The notes beneath the pieces are model-generated. The model saw only the letters and a list, made by a program, of their open reading frames with translations. It did no database searches and had not been told where the DNA came from. 57,656 bases of DNA from Phoronis australis. Its lineage: Eukaryota > Phoronida > Phoronidae. Where the stretch lies: NCBI GenBank assembly GCA_002633005.1, contig NMRA01000798.1, positions 64,001 through 121,656 on the forward strand, written 5' to 3'. A program made the translations under genes and the position numbers. Numbering within the stretch: the stretch's first letter is position 1; each line of letters starts with the position of its first letter. Below are positions 11,160-26,100 of the stretch, piece after piece.

Positions 11160-14100
11160 CTGAAATTTCAATGGAAACGTCTACTCACACAATAAAGCAC
11201 TTTAAAACATTTTAGCTTAAATGCTTTAGATTAAAATGTTTTAAATGAGTTGTGTGAATGCAAACTGCAATTTTTTACGCTTAAAATGTATAACACTTAA
11301 AAACACGATTTCTGAAATCTATTTGCCTGTTCAGACCAATCTCTAGTCTATTTACACTAACACGAGATTTCAGTCGTTCACTTTTCTGGTCATCATTGCA
11401 AACTGAATAGGCTAGAGGTTGGTCTAAATAGGTCAACCAATTTTCATTGCTTGATATCAGTTTGAACATTTTTTTATTTCATCAAGATGACTCGTCAGTT
11501 CACTTGATGTACCAAGCTTAGGCTTAAGCACAAACAAACTGTCAGTTCCTCCTAAGCCCTTAGCCCAGATATCATCTCCATATTTCATTAAGGATAAAGT
11601 TGAGATAAACTTCATAAATGTAAGTGGAGCCAATCAAAAGTTAATTTTTGAAAGAAGGCACGTTTATAGAAGCTTTTGTGAGTGGTCACAAGACATTTGT
11701 TCATATTATACTCTTTGATTGCACAGTAAACCGAGATCAGAGTGAGACTCAAACAAGACACGGATATTCATTTTTGATGGATAGCAAATTTAGAGCAGCT
11801 TTAAACAAACCTGTTCAATTATAACGAGATGATATTAGTCCTGCAAGGATCAGCCCAAATTCATACTAGACTCAAACTGAGTATCTTAATGCACTTGAAC
11901 GTTCCTTGTTAAAGCTGGCTAGGCTTTAGTCTTATTTCTTTGCTAAAACGTTTTAACGTGGCTCATTAATACTCTCTCTAGTACACAAGTATGATAACAA
12001 AAAGCCAGCATGTTTAAACAAGTCATGTGGCCATAACACAACCAACCTTGTGATAAAATGCTGCTCCAGTCAAGACTATGGAGATTTCATTCGTCCATTC
12101 TGATTCGTACTTCCATTTACTGGTCGAGTTGTCCCACAAATGTAAACGAGATGGGAATCCGACTAAACGATCAGGAAATTCACGCCACACCTGAAAAATG
12201 ATACCTTTCACGTATAACTTGGGAGGCATGTGCTACCACATGGCTACTATTTAAAAGGCAGTCATTGTACTTCAGTGAAAGGGGTCCTGTATAAGACTCA
12301 CCTGTCTTTCTGGAACTACCAAAAGGTGATATTTAAGAATCTCCATGTTTTATGTTTGTACACTATGCAGTTTTATTGAGTTCAAATAGGAAAGTTTCAT
12401 CTGCATTTGAATATATTACCTTAGAATATGTAATCTAAGGTATGGAAACTACTTTGAAAATTACATTTAGTCAAGAGTGCCAGTTTCAGATCATGTTACA
12501 GTATACATCAAATGTAAGCAAACAACATTCTGTTTCCTCTGCCAAAATGGACAATTGCTTTCACACCAAGTATTCTTGGTAATGGGTCATTAAGATTATG
12601 TAGAGCCTTATGGGCAAGTCTGTATTTACCCACATACTTACAAAACTGCACACTTTGACATAGTAAAAATATTCTCGGAAAACAGAAAGCCAGCAGAATT
12701 TGATTATTTTTTATCAATCTGCCATTAATTGGATCATGTGACTGTGTATTCAGTCAGGAAAAAGAAAGGTACACTGACTGCAAAACAATGTTAACACAAT
12801 TAGGTCAAATTTCATTTGATATAAACGTTCAAGATGAAATGTCAAAATGCTGTTATTTTTCTAAATTAAAATATGTCCTTGTTTTTATAACATTTGGGTT
12901 TTTTTCTAAAATTTGATAACCTCTCATGCAAAAATTGAATATTTCAAAATCATTTCCTAACTGTGTTTGAGAATAGCCATTTCTGAGATATGATGTTCTG
13001 AAGTTAGTCAAATTTGGACACTTTTCTATAGTTCTAAACAACTGTAACTTTACAAAATCTTAACTACACAAGCATATTCATCCTGTTAAGCCATTACAAA
13101 AATTTCACTTGTTCTCAGCTGCCATAACAGGAATTCCCAGTCATTTTATATCCATAACAGTGCTGTGTTAAGTGGAACAAAAAGTCCAAGAGTTACCTGA
13201 TAGCCAAACTCCATTTCATCGGCTGTCAACATTACTATGTCATCATCAAGAGCCAGGACACAGTCAGTTTCAATCTCATCATAAGGGAAAAACCTGAAAT
13301 TTTAAGCGAACCAGCTGCAATCTCTTCTTCCATGCGTGTAAAATATGTAAGCGTGTTACATTCCGTGAGTAGCATATCACTTAGCAGTGTATGAATCTTG
13401 TGTAAATATGATGTTAGCTGTTCTTACACTCTGTAAGTAGCATACCACTTAGCAGTGTATGAATCTTGTGTAAATATGATGTTAGCTGTTCTTACACTCT
13501 GTGAGTAGCATAACACTTAGCCGTGTATCAATCTTACATGGATATGCACCAAACTCTTTAAACATGCAAACACAATACAACACAAAATGTAAGCCTTCAG
13601 ATTACAACAAATTGTTCAATAGAATAGCAGTCTACAAAGAACGGGAATTTGTCATCCAAGTATCTCCAAAAATGCTGTAAGCTGCCTTTCGCCGTTCAGC
13701 CAATAATAACAAGAGCAATGCGGAGCGTTGAAATGCGCCCACAATTGCACCGCATACGGTATCCTTCTAGGGTTGTTTATTGGTACCATAAAGTGGCCAG
13801 TAGAGGGCATACTTTGCAAAATGGAAAGGCATGGTCATTGTCTCCTCAATAGGCTAGGGGCAAAATGTGAGTAATCTTCATAATACAAGCACATCCTATA
13901 CACCAGTTGCTTAAAGCACCACAGAAACATAGAATTAAAAACAAATTTACCAACATACGAGATTAGCACAGCATTAGAATGCCAGAAACAAATTTCTACT
14001 NNNNNNNNNNNNNNNNNNNNNNNNNNNNNNNNNNNNNNNNNNNNNNNNNNNNNNNNNNNNNNNNNNNNNNNNNNNNNNNNNNNNNNNNNNNNNNNNNNNN

Positions 14101-17100
14101 NNNNNNNNNNNNNNNNNNNNNNNNNNNNNNNNNNNNNNNNNNNNNNNNNNNNNNNNNNNNNNNNNNNNNNNNNNNNNNNNNNNNNNNNNNNNNNCGGCCC
14201 CAGCTTATTAAAATCACCTCGATCCAATAAAGTAATGGTCCGAGAACTCACTGAGAAAGTGAAGAGTGTGAAAGTTAAACTGTCAGACATAAAATTCACC
14301 GAGTTGCATTGTCTGTTGACATTTAGCTAAGCGGCTAAGCCTATACTTGTGGCTAAGCCTATGACCTACTTAAATATTGACGACTTGTTTAGTTGTTTGC
14401 AGTTGATAATTCTTGAAACACTAAGAGAAATTGCAAAGCATTATTACTTTGAGATAGTACCACCGTCTCAACTGCAGTAGAGATGACAGTTGTCCAATAG
14501 GCCCTCCACCAGTTGGAAGTTTTTTGGCGAATTGTGCCACATTGATTAAACCATCGAAGTCATGTTGCTGCAACGAACTTTTGCAGATAGGGGGATACCT
14601 TAGGGGAATGGTAATGTCTTAAACTCTTCCGAGCTCGGTCAAATACGAACGGGCATTAGGAGTCAATTTTCTGTCCTTCGTTACGGTAACAAAATCATGG
14701 GCTGACCATTTTTGGGAAACTGGCCCAATTCTGTATTGATTGAATCATTGCTATAGCGTTTTGAAATCACATTGAGATCGACCTCCATGACGGAGTAAAT
14801 CAACCATTAAAGCACTACACTGGTGATCAGGAGAGTGTACTAGTGCTTGAAACTTGGCCGCAAGGGTTGTACCACTCATACCTGTGCAAAATGATATTGT
14901 AGATGAACAAAGAAACGAATCACAAAGAAATCTTGATTACCAAAGTATTTGTTCAAGTTGGAAGGAATTAAAGACATCGACAGCCTCCTAAGGTGACCAT
15001 GTCCATGTTATGAAGGTACTTAAGGCAGCATGACTTTGATGGTTTAGTTTGTGCGAGGTACGAGTTGCCAAAAGGCTGCTTGCTGCCCCTGGAACCCCCT
15101 GTGCCACCAGTTATGGCCCAGTTCAGACAGCAATTCTGTTTTAGTGGCAAGCTGTGCATTTTGCCAGATTGAGTACTTGCAAAGTAGGTACAAAACCATG
15201 TCTCATGGATTTGAAGCCTTGTTATCTTGTTGTACCTTATTTGCAGACCTATGTGTATTGACATTAAGTGGTATTATAATCAGAGATCAAGAGGACTACC
15301 TTCTTCAAAGATATTATGCGAGATCTGGAAGAAAATCCACTGCTAAAACCCCATTAATCAAAAGTTCGCTGCCCTACAGAGGTTAACAAAGTAAACGCAC
15401 AAACGTTCGTTGATCAATTTTCAAAATTCAAAAATACATTAACTGAGGATAATTTTTGGTAACAAATTCCAATTCGCAACAAGAAATTTAGTAATGAATT
15501 GCACTCGCATTTATTGTGATGGTTATTCATGTAGTTTGGTTGTTATTATGACGGCGAATTGTACCACCTGTATGCTTTGACATCTGTACCTGTAGTTAAT
15601 AACTAGGTTATTGTAATTTCATTTTTGCACTGTAGGTATGAAGTGGCACAAAGTGAAAGATGTTCAACAATGTCTAGACAAGTGTCCACAGAGTCAGAAC
15701 CTAAAGCCGTATCAGCAACACCTGCAACTGCCCAGTTTGTTCAAAGGTATTCTAGAAATTATTTTTTCAGTGAAAGCATATTGTCTACATCTTCACCTAC
15801 TAGTATTNGTCCATTCAAACAAAACGTACAACGTAATGTCTGTTCTATGCTCAGCCAGTGCGACAAAGCCTTGACTTTCAGTACTTCCTACAACTGCTGG
15901 TGCAAGAACATGCTACTTTTGACAGTTCTTTGTTCTCTAGCCACAGGTAAAGTGTTAGACAAGTTCTGTGCAATTGAAACTGTGCAACGGCTGATGCTGT
16001 AGCCAATGAATAATGTTATGAACTATGAAAGTACCTAGATGTTCTATTATTTTCTCCTCTGGAATGATAATTAGATGCTCCATGGACAGTAGAAATAAAA
16101 TTATTTTCAATTAATGTTGCTGCAATTTCTGATGTTTTTAGTGGGACAAATTTGCTGGAAGTGCGATTTATCATTCCATTTGTCCAAAGGTGTGTAGATT
16201 GATTCTGTCTTTTTATTTCTAAACACAGTTATGTTGCTCAAGTGGAATGACCTCTTATTTCGTGCATTATGTAACTTTGTATCCTTCCATGAGTCCACGC
16301 ATCATTGATGTTTCATTGTAGTCGGATGTAAAAGTGGAGGTCAGCTCCATAAAACAGAAGTTGATTGCAAACCACAGATTTGTGCAAATCCCTAAAATGC
16401 TAAGTGCTTGTAGTTATAGTCAGTGAAAATGTGTAACATACTTTGAAAAAAAGCAAAATTATTTGGATCATGATGATGCTCGATAAAATAAAACTTTTGA
16501 ANTGATGTTTCATTGTAGTCAGATGTAAAAGTGGAGGTCAGCTCAATAAAACAGAAGTTGATTGCAAACCACAGATTTTTGCAAATCCCTAAATTGCAAA
16601 GTGCTTGTAGTTATAGTCAGTGAAAATGTGTAACATACTTTGAAAAAAAGCAAAATTATTTGGATCATGATGATGCTCGATAAAATAAAACTTTTTGAAT
16701 GCTGTTGTGACTGAATGTTCATTATGATGCATATTGCAAACTATTACTGGGTGAACAAATAGGTCAATATATTTACCACCAGTCCTTGGAACATATGTGT
16801 CTGTGACTTATTATCATCACATCTTTCCATGTAATGACAATGTAAATTATCAGATGACTGGAGTTAACAGCTATTGAAATATTAGGAGATAAAAAAGATA
16901 CCAAAATTTAGCATTAGAAAGCTCATCTTCCCAATTTTTAAGTTTTATTTAAAAATTCGCCGTGAAGCACCTTGTAATTGGTTAGAATTACTGTAAGTAA
17001 CAGTGTGATTACTAAGGCATAATTTTAATATAATTACTAAGTTGGTCAAGTCATTGCACTTGGCCATTTGAACCCTAAAATGCATTGACTACATGTACTT

Positions 17101-20100
17101 TGGGCCAACTGGGTGCATTTGGCCCCAGAATTCAAGAAAACCCTGGGCCAGAATTTTTGGGGGATTTTTTGATCGGTAAACAAGAAAGTTCGATGAAGTT
17201 TTTCAGAGAAATTCAGATTACATTTTCTTCCACCACAGCTGAGGATTTAGCTAACTGCACTTGCACTACTCCGCCACTTACTAAACGGTGAATACGCCAG
17301 TGGCGGATCTAGGATACCACAAGGGGGGCCCAACATGACACCTCGGAGAAATTGGCAAAGCTCGATTGTATGCACAGGTGGCTCGAATGTTGTGGGGGTT
17401 GGCGATACGGACCTGGTGTTCCGGAATTCTACCGTTGGGCTCAATATTTTTTCACGCTTCATGCTGTTGCTGTGTAATTGGCCTGTACGCAATCATCACG
17501 TAGTAATAATTAGCAATCACCCGAAATACATTTTAGTTATAAATCCTACGTACAGTCACGATGCATTGAAATGTTTTTAGCAAAATGTTATTGTTCATGT
17601 TTACTATAGATTATACACAACATAGTCTACGATGTTGACCGTACGCCGATCGGTGAGCCAGACTATTTTCATTCATTAAACGATAAGACATGAATAGAAC
17701 GTTTTCCGTTTGAAATGCACATAAGTGAAATCCTGGGCAAAAAGTATATTAGATCATACTTGGGAGAGCATAGAAACCAAATAAATCGATAACTTACTTC
17801 AGAAGTGGGACTTCTTTGAGTCAATCGAGGTGTCGATGTGCTTTCGAAACCAGCCATCACTGTTTTGCTTTCGGCGACCTTTCACCTCTCTGAGGTCATC
17901 AGGCCATTTCCAAATAAGGCACCGCAATGCATTTTGGGACTGTAATGTCGGACTTGACGAGCAAGAAGGCGTGTCTTTTTGGTCAACTTTCAAACGTAAA
18001 GAAAAATACTCCAAACTCATCTAAAACTCACTATATTTACGAACCTTCAAAAAAAGTTGTACGCCACGATATGATACAGGTTTCATGCAAGATGAGTAAC
18101 ATTTACTTTCTTATTTTATGCTATTTTTCACGGTCCAAGCCACTTTAACACACCCTTCTTCTTCGGATTCCCATAACGCGCAGCCTTGTGCAATATAGGA
18201 ATTTCGATTTTCGAACGGGGTTTTCTCTAATAATCTATAAAATTGCCAATATTCCTCAGATTCCGATAACGTGCAGCCTTGCGCCACATAGGAATTTCGA
18301 TTTTTGTGTGGGGAGTACACGGGAAAATGAACACAATAACACATTCTGCGACATTTTGATCGGGTCTCTCTAATACCGGGTAATCTTTAAACTGCTAATC
18401 TTCTCCAGATTCGTATAACGCGCAGCCTTGCGCGTTATAGGAATTTCGATTTTTGAACGTGTCTTTCTCTAATAATCTATAAAATTACCAATATCCTTCA
18501 GATTCCGGCACGTATCTCGAGACTACGAATTGTTTTCAAGTGAGTACTTCTTAACCCCTGCCCAATGAACAGAAGACGTTCTTCTGAAACCGAAGTAAAC
18601 GGCCGAGAAATTTGCCGTTTACCCGGGCACTTGTGCTAGTTTCCGAAGGACGTCTTCTGTAAAGCCAGGACCCGAACTAGACAGTCGGTCACGGGTATTA
18701 ACGTCAGGATATCCCGAAATCGGCGCCAAACCGAGTGGCCGGTGTGGCAACACTCAGTACTGAGTCATAGCTACCCCAGTCGAAACGGCCAGTGGCCCGC
18801 TGGGATGTTGATAGGTCCGCAGCCATGTTAGACCTCCCCTGGACTGTCCTTACGGCACTGAGAACGCGTCACGTCGCATGACGTAGACTATGGTTCACAG
18901 CCAGGTTAGGTTCGCGGGCCTGTCACACCCCGACGGCGAGTCCACATCGCGGATGTAGTCCACCCGCAGCCGGATCGGAGAGTGTGTACAACCCGGCCGC
19001 GGGTTTGCAACTCAGTGGCCACTGGCGGCAGGGCTCAGCTGTCAGTCCCCGGCCATGCATACAGGCAACGGTCGTGTCAGCAGGCAGCTGTCCATGACAG
19101 GTTCCTGGAGTGGGGTCACTTGTGGAGAGAGGAGTGAAGAAGACGTCTTTACATGAACACTACTTTATTGCGGACTGATTAACTACTGTACAACAACATG
19201 TTTTTGCAATACACAAGACCACATGCATATGAGTCACATTTCATAGAACTGTTTGGCAAGACTTATATCACTAATAAACCATTCTAACTAATTGTGCCAT
19301 ATAAGACAAGTGTAGTTCCAGTACAAATCACAATACTATTACACACTCATTGACAAGGTGCCGAGTACCAAAATTTGCCCGTAGGCCGCGATACTTTTTC
19401 AGCAAGTCTTGCGGGACCCGCGTCAGTGGGGTCCAGTAGGCCCTTAAAGTCCTTCTCTCACGCGTTGTTAACCCTTATTACATGGTTAGAAGATGTTATA
19501 AGGATCCAAGAAGTACCTACCCCATAACTAATACACGATCCGCACTCGAAAAAAGTTTAAATGAACGCGCTACTCACGATTTACACCCGAAGAAACACCG
19601 CCATTTTGAACTTGCCGCGAACCCGGAAGTACAATTCATTCAGGAACCCAGTCCGAGAAAACGACGTCAGTGCGACTGGAGCAGTGCATGTACTGTTACC
19701 AGCCACCNATGACGGCATAATGCGTCCACATATAAATATGTGGGCGCATAAAAAAATGAAGTAGGACTTCTGACCTCATAAAATCAGCCTCACAATTGTG
19801 CTTACTTTAAAAGGATTACCTTTCTGTTACCAGCAAGAACATCGAAACCATCCGTGACTCAAGAAAATGTTTCAGAGTTTATTGAGGCTGGCAAGCTGGT
19901 TTATTAAATGAGTAGTTTGTTAAAGCCTCTTAAAATGTTTGTGTTGTTCCAATCACTTATTAGAGCATTTAGCGGTCTTCATTCCACTGTATACGTTTGT
20001 TTGCTGGTAAGGCTTTAACCCCCCTGCCACTTTCAAGCTCCTTTTGTCATTGTGGTTGTATGGCAAGACGTTTCGCTAGTCTCACCAAACCTTAGTATCG

Positions 20101-23100
20101 CAACAGGGCACATAATGTAAGTACAGTGCTAGGTAATGTTCATGTTTGGTTAGAAATTGTGTGTTTCCAGTTGCAGGCTTTTTTGTGGTTTCTGAGTTGT
20201 ATTTTTAAGTTGCTTGCTGAAGTCACTGTCGTGATAGTAATATTTGTTAGTACCTGTCCTGATAATTTAATCTGCTTAGTTCTTGGAACCTCGTACATCG
20301 GTATTATGTATTTTAATTACATCCGATTTTCAATTGCTATCATTTGGGGTTGGTTATTGTAGAGTTTGTTTACTCCAAGACTGATAATTATATAAACTTT
20401 CAGAGTGAATTATGGTATTTGTAAGTTATTGTTTCTGTAGATTGTATGGTGTCTGTAAATGCTTTGTAACGTTAGTTTGTGTGCATGTTGTATGCTTGCA
20501 ATGTTCGTGTATTGTCTTTAGTCAGTGGTTTTCTTTTTCTTTTTCTTTATTCCAGTTCAGGATACCGTATGAACGCTGATGATGAATGCAGGTGATGCTA
20601 CATGAAAATAAAGACTGCGTCACATCGTAAAATACTCAGTTGTTGTGAAATGTCTCTCCGTGTCCCCACACTTGAGTAATTATTCTTTCTGCATGAAAAT
20701 AATACCCACACAGTTGTGTGTGAATAGCAATTAGATCAGCAAACTTTACCAACAAGTGAGGGGAACTAGTTGGAAACATAACCTGCCTGAACGAAATTGC
20801 TAGATCTCTCACGTTCATTGGAATACGCCTGCCAAATTTCATAATGATCCTGTAAAGGGTCAAGGAGATGAGATTTAGCCGTGGATGAAAAATATTTCGC
20901 AGCTAGAGAGTACCAGAATAGATGGAGTCACCCGAAAATTACAATCAGCTTGGTTCCTTCTAGTAGAAACACATCAGCCAAGTTTCATGAAAATTCTTAG
21001 AGCGGTTTTGCACTGCAAACAGTATGCTTCCAAGGGTGTTTATGAGTATCACTAAAATAGCCACTGGACGGCACAGAATATGTTGAACCAGTCCTCAAAT
21101 GGGACGGTATTGTGATCTCTAGAAAACTATTTGCCAAATTTTACACAGATCTTGCAAGGAGTTTAACAGATATAGCCATGAATGCAAAAAAATACCACTG
21201 GAGTCAGACCTGTTCAAAAATCAATGTCAGCCATGCTCGTCAGTAGGAACACATCATCTGTCAGTTTTGTAATGATTCCCTGAACACTTTTGTGGATAGA
21301 GAGGCTGTCACCAAAATCTTCTAAAATAATAAAAAATGGCCACTAAGTGGTGTGACCACATTATATCTATGTCGCCACATAAAATGGCTACTAGGTCATG
21401 TAAAATACATCGAATCACTCCAGAAATGGGAAGGCGTAGTCGTCTCTTTAGCAAATATTTGTTTGCCAAATTTCATGAAAAGGAAGTCTGAAGGTCAAGG
21501 GACAAATGCGAAAAATGCTTGCCACTAGGAGGCACAGCGGTGGTCAGATCAGTCCGGTAGTCATTGTTATCTGTTATCGCATTCATAGAAATACACTAGC
21601 CCAATTTCACAACGATCCTGTAAGGGGTTTAGGAGATGTAGCCACCATGGCCTGATGGCTGGACAAATATTGAGGCAATAAACGACCACATAACACGTGG
21701 GCACATAACAAGAGGGAGCGAGGGTAACAATGAGATCACAGGTGCACCTAAACAGTTGGACACTGAGTTACCTGGTACTCAGTTTGTTGCGCTTCGTCTT
21801 GATCACTTGCAATGGTTTGTTGATCTTTGGCCAGGAAGACGCTGAAAAGAATCACACCGTAAATCACACAATCTGAGTAGATTTATGCTTTCGCTCACTT
21901 CAAATTAGCATTATTGTGTTGTTTTAGTTATGCCTTGTATTGGCTTTGGATTTGTCTTATGGTTCAAGATCAAGATCAGCCTAATTTCATATTTCAGTGG
22001 CAGAATGAAATAAACTTAACATACATAACAAAAATAATTGGACAAAATACCATTTCCTTGTCGTGATCACTATTTTGGTTAACACCAGTAATGACTAGCA
22101 ACAAATATTAGGCCAACAAAATTCGAGCTACAGAAAGCCTTATCCACCTTACTAAGGTTCCTGTTAATTCACCTTCCTTATCAGTTACTAGGAAGTCCAC
22201 TTTGACAAGGTATTGGGCTTCTGCCCAGTCGTCATCGCATGGAATTTGTGGTCATCTTGTATGAATGCTTTTGCCATGTACCCTAAATGTCGTCATGAGT
22301 TAATTTCTACCAAAAGCGAAAGATTACCTGGCGATGAATTTTGACTCTGGTTTAGATAATGACATTAAAATACCTAGCTAAGTATGTATTGTACTTTACC
22401 AAACATAGCATACTAGGCAATTTACAGAGACTATGCATTTAATAAGCAAATGACTGTCACTCTTTTACCACCTTTATTTAGCACATTCTCAGGATAATCT
22501 AACAGTTAGATGACATTCAAACTATTAGTTACGTCGCTGCAAGTGTCTACCTGGGGGAGGCTGCTTCACTTGGTTGTTCCAAATAACCAACACTTTGGAC
22601 AGACTGGGAGTCTTGGCCACTTGTGTGATCACACGGAACAATGACTCTAAACGGTCATAAGTTAGCAGGACAGCCGTGAAGCCAGCCGCATGCGACGGAG
22701 TTAAGGGCACAAACAGTGGATTTTTGACTCTTCCCTGAAAATATTAATACGTCAACAGCAAATTCCAGAATATTAAAAATGCAATTGAAAGCAAGTGAGG
22801 ATCCAGATCACTATGATTAAGCAGATGAATAATTTGCATAATTTCCATTAACATTGTGAATATTTTTACCAATATACAGAAAGAGTTCACAGAAGCATCT
22901 CCATGTTGAAAACATACCATAATGTATTGGCACAATGCCCACAATAATTGGAAAACAGAGGAGAATGGATCAAAGTTTCCAGGATACATGAGGTGCAAGA
23001 CAATGAGAAACAGAGTGACCCAATTCTTATCATGAATTCAGTATCTCTCTTAAGGCCAAATATATGTGTTTTGACAGTGATACTACAAATATACAGCCTC

Positions 23101-26100
23101 GTCTTCTTCATGTTTTATGAAGATAATGAAGACCTTCTTCTGGACACAGATTGCTGACAGACTAGCCAACAATAATTTTAGAAGAGCGCTTCTGGTCAGT
23201 GGCGCATAATAACATCTATTGATAAACTGTTCTTAACTCAGCCTTGCTTTGTCTGCTGCCAAATAACATGCATTTGTATTCACAATGTTAACACAATGTT
23301 CATGCCAAACAGCTGATCGTAACCAATGTCTGATATCAAAGTAATGAACTCAACAACGGAGATAGGGTTATCAGCCATATTTCCAAAATACAGATCCTAA
23401 CAGTAGTAGATCTAAAAATTCTCTTGAGGTCTCCTGATTCAATTGACGCATATCCACATTTTTCTTATAAGATCCCTACCAAAAGAACTAAAATAGCCAC
23501 CTAGAGTTACCTTTGGGTTACAGGTAAATCTGTCTATTAATGTTACTTCAAAGTGTGGAGAACTCACTGAAATACTAAATAAAATGACATAATTTACATC
23601 TAATAAACATTTCCCGTGCTAGAGTTTTAATATGTGCGTCAATAACTCAACTTTGCCACTAGGCTACACGTGCAAACCAAAGACGTGCCCACAAGTCTAA
23701 CAAGATTCTTCAAAACATGATTGATGTGTTAACTCTTTTACAACTAAGGATAAAATAATTTGTAGTGAGCGACAATATCTTTTAGTTAAAGGTAAAAGCT
23801 TTTGTAGACTCACACTGAAGGGTAACTCATTCCAATCTTCATACGGCTTGGCTGCATAAGGGAAAACGCGATCTTGTATGATCTGTAGGCTGGTCAATGT
23901 AATGGCCTTGATAGAGTGAAAGTAGGACTCCCAGAAAAAAGTTACCTGAAAGTTTAACATGAGAAGATGCAATTAGGTTAATTATAATTAAGATTTCAGA
24001 AACTTAACCGAAAAAAACTCAATTAGACGTAGGATTATCCCGATTAGACTATTCATCTCCCATCAGTTAATCTCTGAATGACATCAAAAAAGCATGAAAA
24101 TTGTAAAAAACTGTTAAAGGGACACTGACAGTTTTATGGCCAAACAAGCATTTTGTGATTACTATTTGACAGGATAAACTTCTTGAAATTACTGGCTTTG
24201 ACCTGAGTTATAAAGCAAAATCTGTTGTTTCTACAATTTTATTACAAATTACTAATTCTTGCTATTGTCTGCCTGACATTCAGTGAAATCAAGGCCGGTG
24301 ACCTTACCACATAAATACGCTTAAGAAAATCTGGAATTTATCACTGTCTAGCTCCTCCACCAAAGTGCTTGATTATGAACGCAGGGGTTACAGACTCGAT
24401 TCCACATTGAGGCTGACTTCAAAACATTACTTTTCTCAACAACATTGTACCTTTAAGGATTCAGTATCAAACACTGAGAGTTATTTAATCCTACCCATGA
24501 GTTGGTGCATACCTGTTTTCTTAATGCGTATATCTCTTCTGTTGGTATCTGTTTGACAACATCGTACACCGTGTCTAAGTCTTGTTCACGCACAACCAGA
24601 GAAGCTCTGCAGTAAGTATAAACTTTGGATCAACCTCAACATACATGCATAACATTAACTATGTCAATGTGAACAACATGGTTCACACAGGACTTAAAAT
24701 GTCACACAGTGCCACAGTTATTTTTATCCTTTTACTTACCACATTTTGAAAACAAACTGACTCAGTAATTTTAACAAATAAAAATGATTTTAACAATATT
24801 TATGGAGTTTTGATTCCCTAGTAGGAAATGCACACACACGCACGCACGCACACACACATATGCACACTCATGCACACACAAACATACACTAAAATAATTT
24901 TGCAAAAACACTCACCTTTTCCAGTCAAGTACTTCAGAGAAAGGTAGAACATACGAATCAGCTACGATAACTGGAATACAGCCACTTCTAAGGGCGTCAC
25001 TCAGATCTGGTTGTCCAAGCCGGGTCCCTCGAGTGATTACACAAAAAGTACAGTCCTGCAAGTGCAACTCAGCACAATAAATAGAATACAGGTGCTTTTG
25101 AATGAGCCACTTAAAATATACTGTGTTCTAATGCCAATAATATCGGGGCTTTCCAAAAGAAGCCCTGCCTACATAAAGCCCGGGAAACAAGGGCTGAGAA
25201 AGTCCCCCCATGGGGTCTATTACTGGATACTTTTGCATTTCTGGCACTAGACAGTGACCATCATCTCTAGCCAAACTAGAGGCGGTGAAACTCTTACAGG
25301 CGTTTCATACGCCAGAAGCTTTTTGGCGAATTATGCCTCACACTGATTAAAAATCAAAGTCACGGTGTTAAGTACCTTTTGTGTATACAGGGACAAATTA
25401 GGAGGCCAGGCAGTCCTTTGTTCAGTAGCCCAAATCAGCAGTTGGCCATTTTTAATACTGCGCGCCAAGAGATACGACATTATACTTATAACAATGTGTC
25501 AGCTAGAGACGGTGGTCACTGTTTCTTCTGGCACAGGACAATGGTACAGAAAATGTGGAAAAACTCGATTATATTTCCATTTTGGCTCTGAAGACAACCA
25601 TTATAATATCTCAAGTTTATGGATGCTTTGTCAACAGAAGCGTTACCCAGTTACTCTGACAGTAGCCACACAGCTGATCAAGTGATACTACCTCAGATGC
25701 CACAACCACTGCATTACATTTTTTTAATCTCACAAACAGTGATTTACTCTCCCTTATAGTACTTTCATAGCCCTCTGATAAATGAGGCCGTTGTCATAAA
25801 CAAAAAGTTTCCGAAAGAGCCGCGCCACCTTCTTCCGAAATTCCTAATACAGCACTGTGTTACATGTTTAAAATATCATGCACATCTCATATAGGTTTGG
25901 AAATGCAAAACGAGTGTTAGTGGAGGTATTCTATTTATTCATGACCAAAAGTGGATGCGAAATGATGCAAACAAGGGCCAAGAGCACGTGCAACACCTTC
26001 GCCAAACAGGTTGAATGTCTATGAAAGACGTACTTGAACAGTACCAAAGGCAGAAAACATGGATTTATGGCAAATTACCTGCAAAGCATGCGGGTATTCA

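Larger units (their letters stand above)
13294..21771 (-). other. EXT2 intron 8, about 8.5 kb, repeat-filled
   Basis: This is the longest intron in the gene. It contains, in window order, a 68-bp tandem repeat, a lone CTCF-like core, the N gap, an interspersed repeat, a 197-bp tandem duplication, a hAT-like end, a ~120-bp triple repeat, a CpG-dense block with a nested hairpin, and an inverted copy of the CTCF-motif repeat. These are listed separately. The remaining segments (about 15640-16300 and 19150-19715) hold no exon I can prove. Confidence 0.85.

Noticed and set aside
13835-14299. ORFs running through the N gap
   Set aside because: Open only because N codons are not stops.
18569-18660. 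Hammerhead ribozyme
   Set aside because: The three-way-junction shape is suggestive, but the conserved CUGAUGA core is missing on both strands.
22744-23157. Several 60-90 codon ORFs in EXT2 intron 6
   Set aside because: No family resemblance and no conserved splice context; expected by chance at this length.
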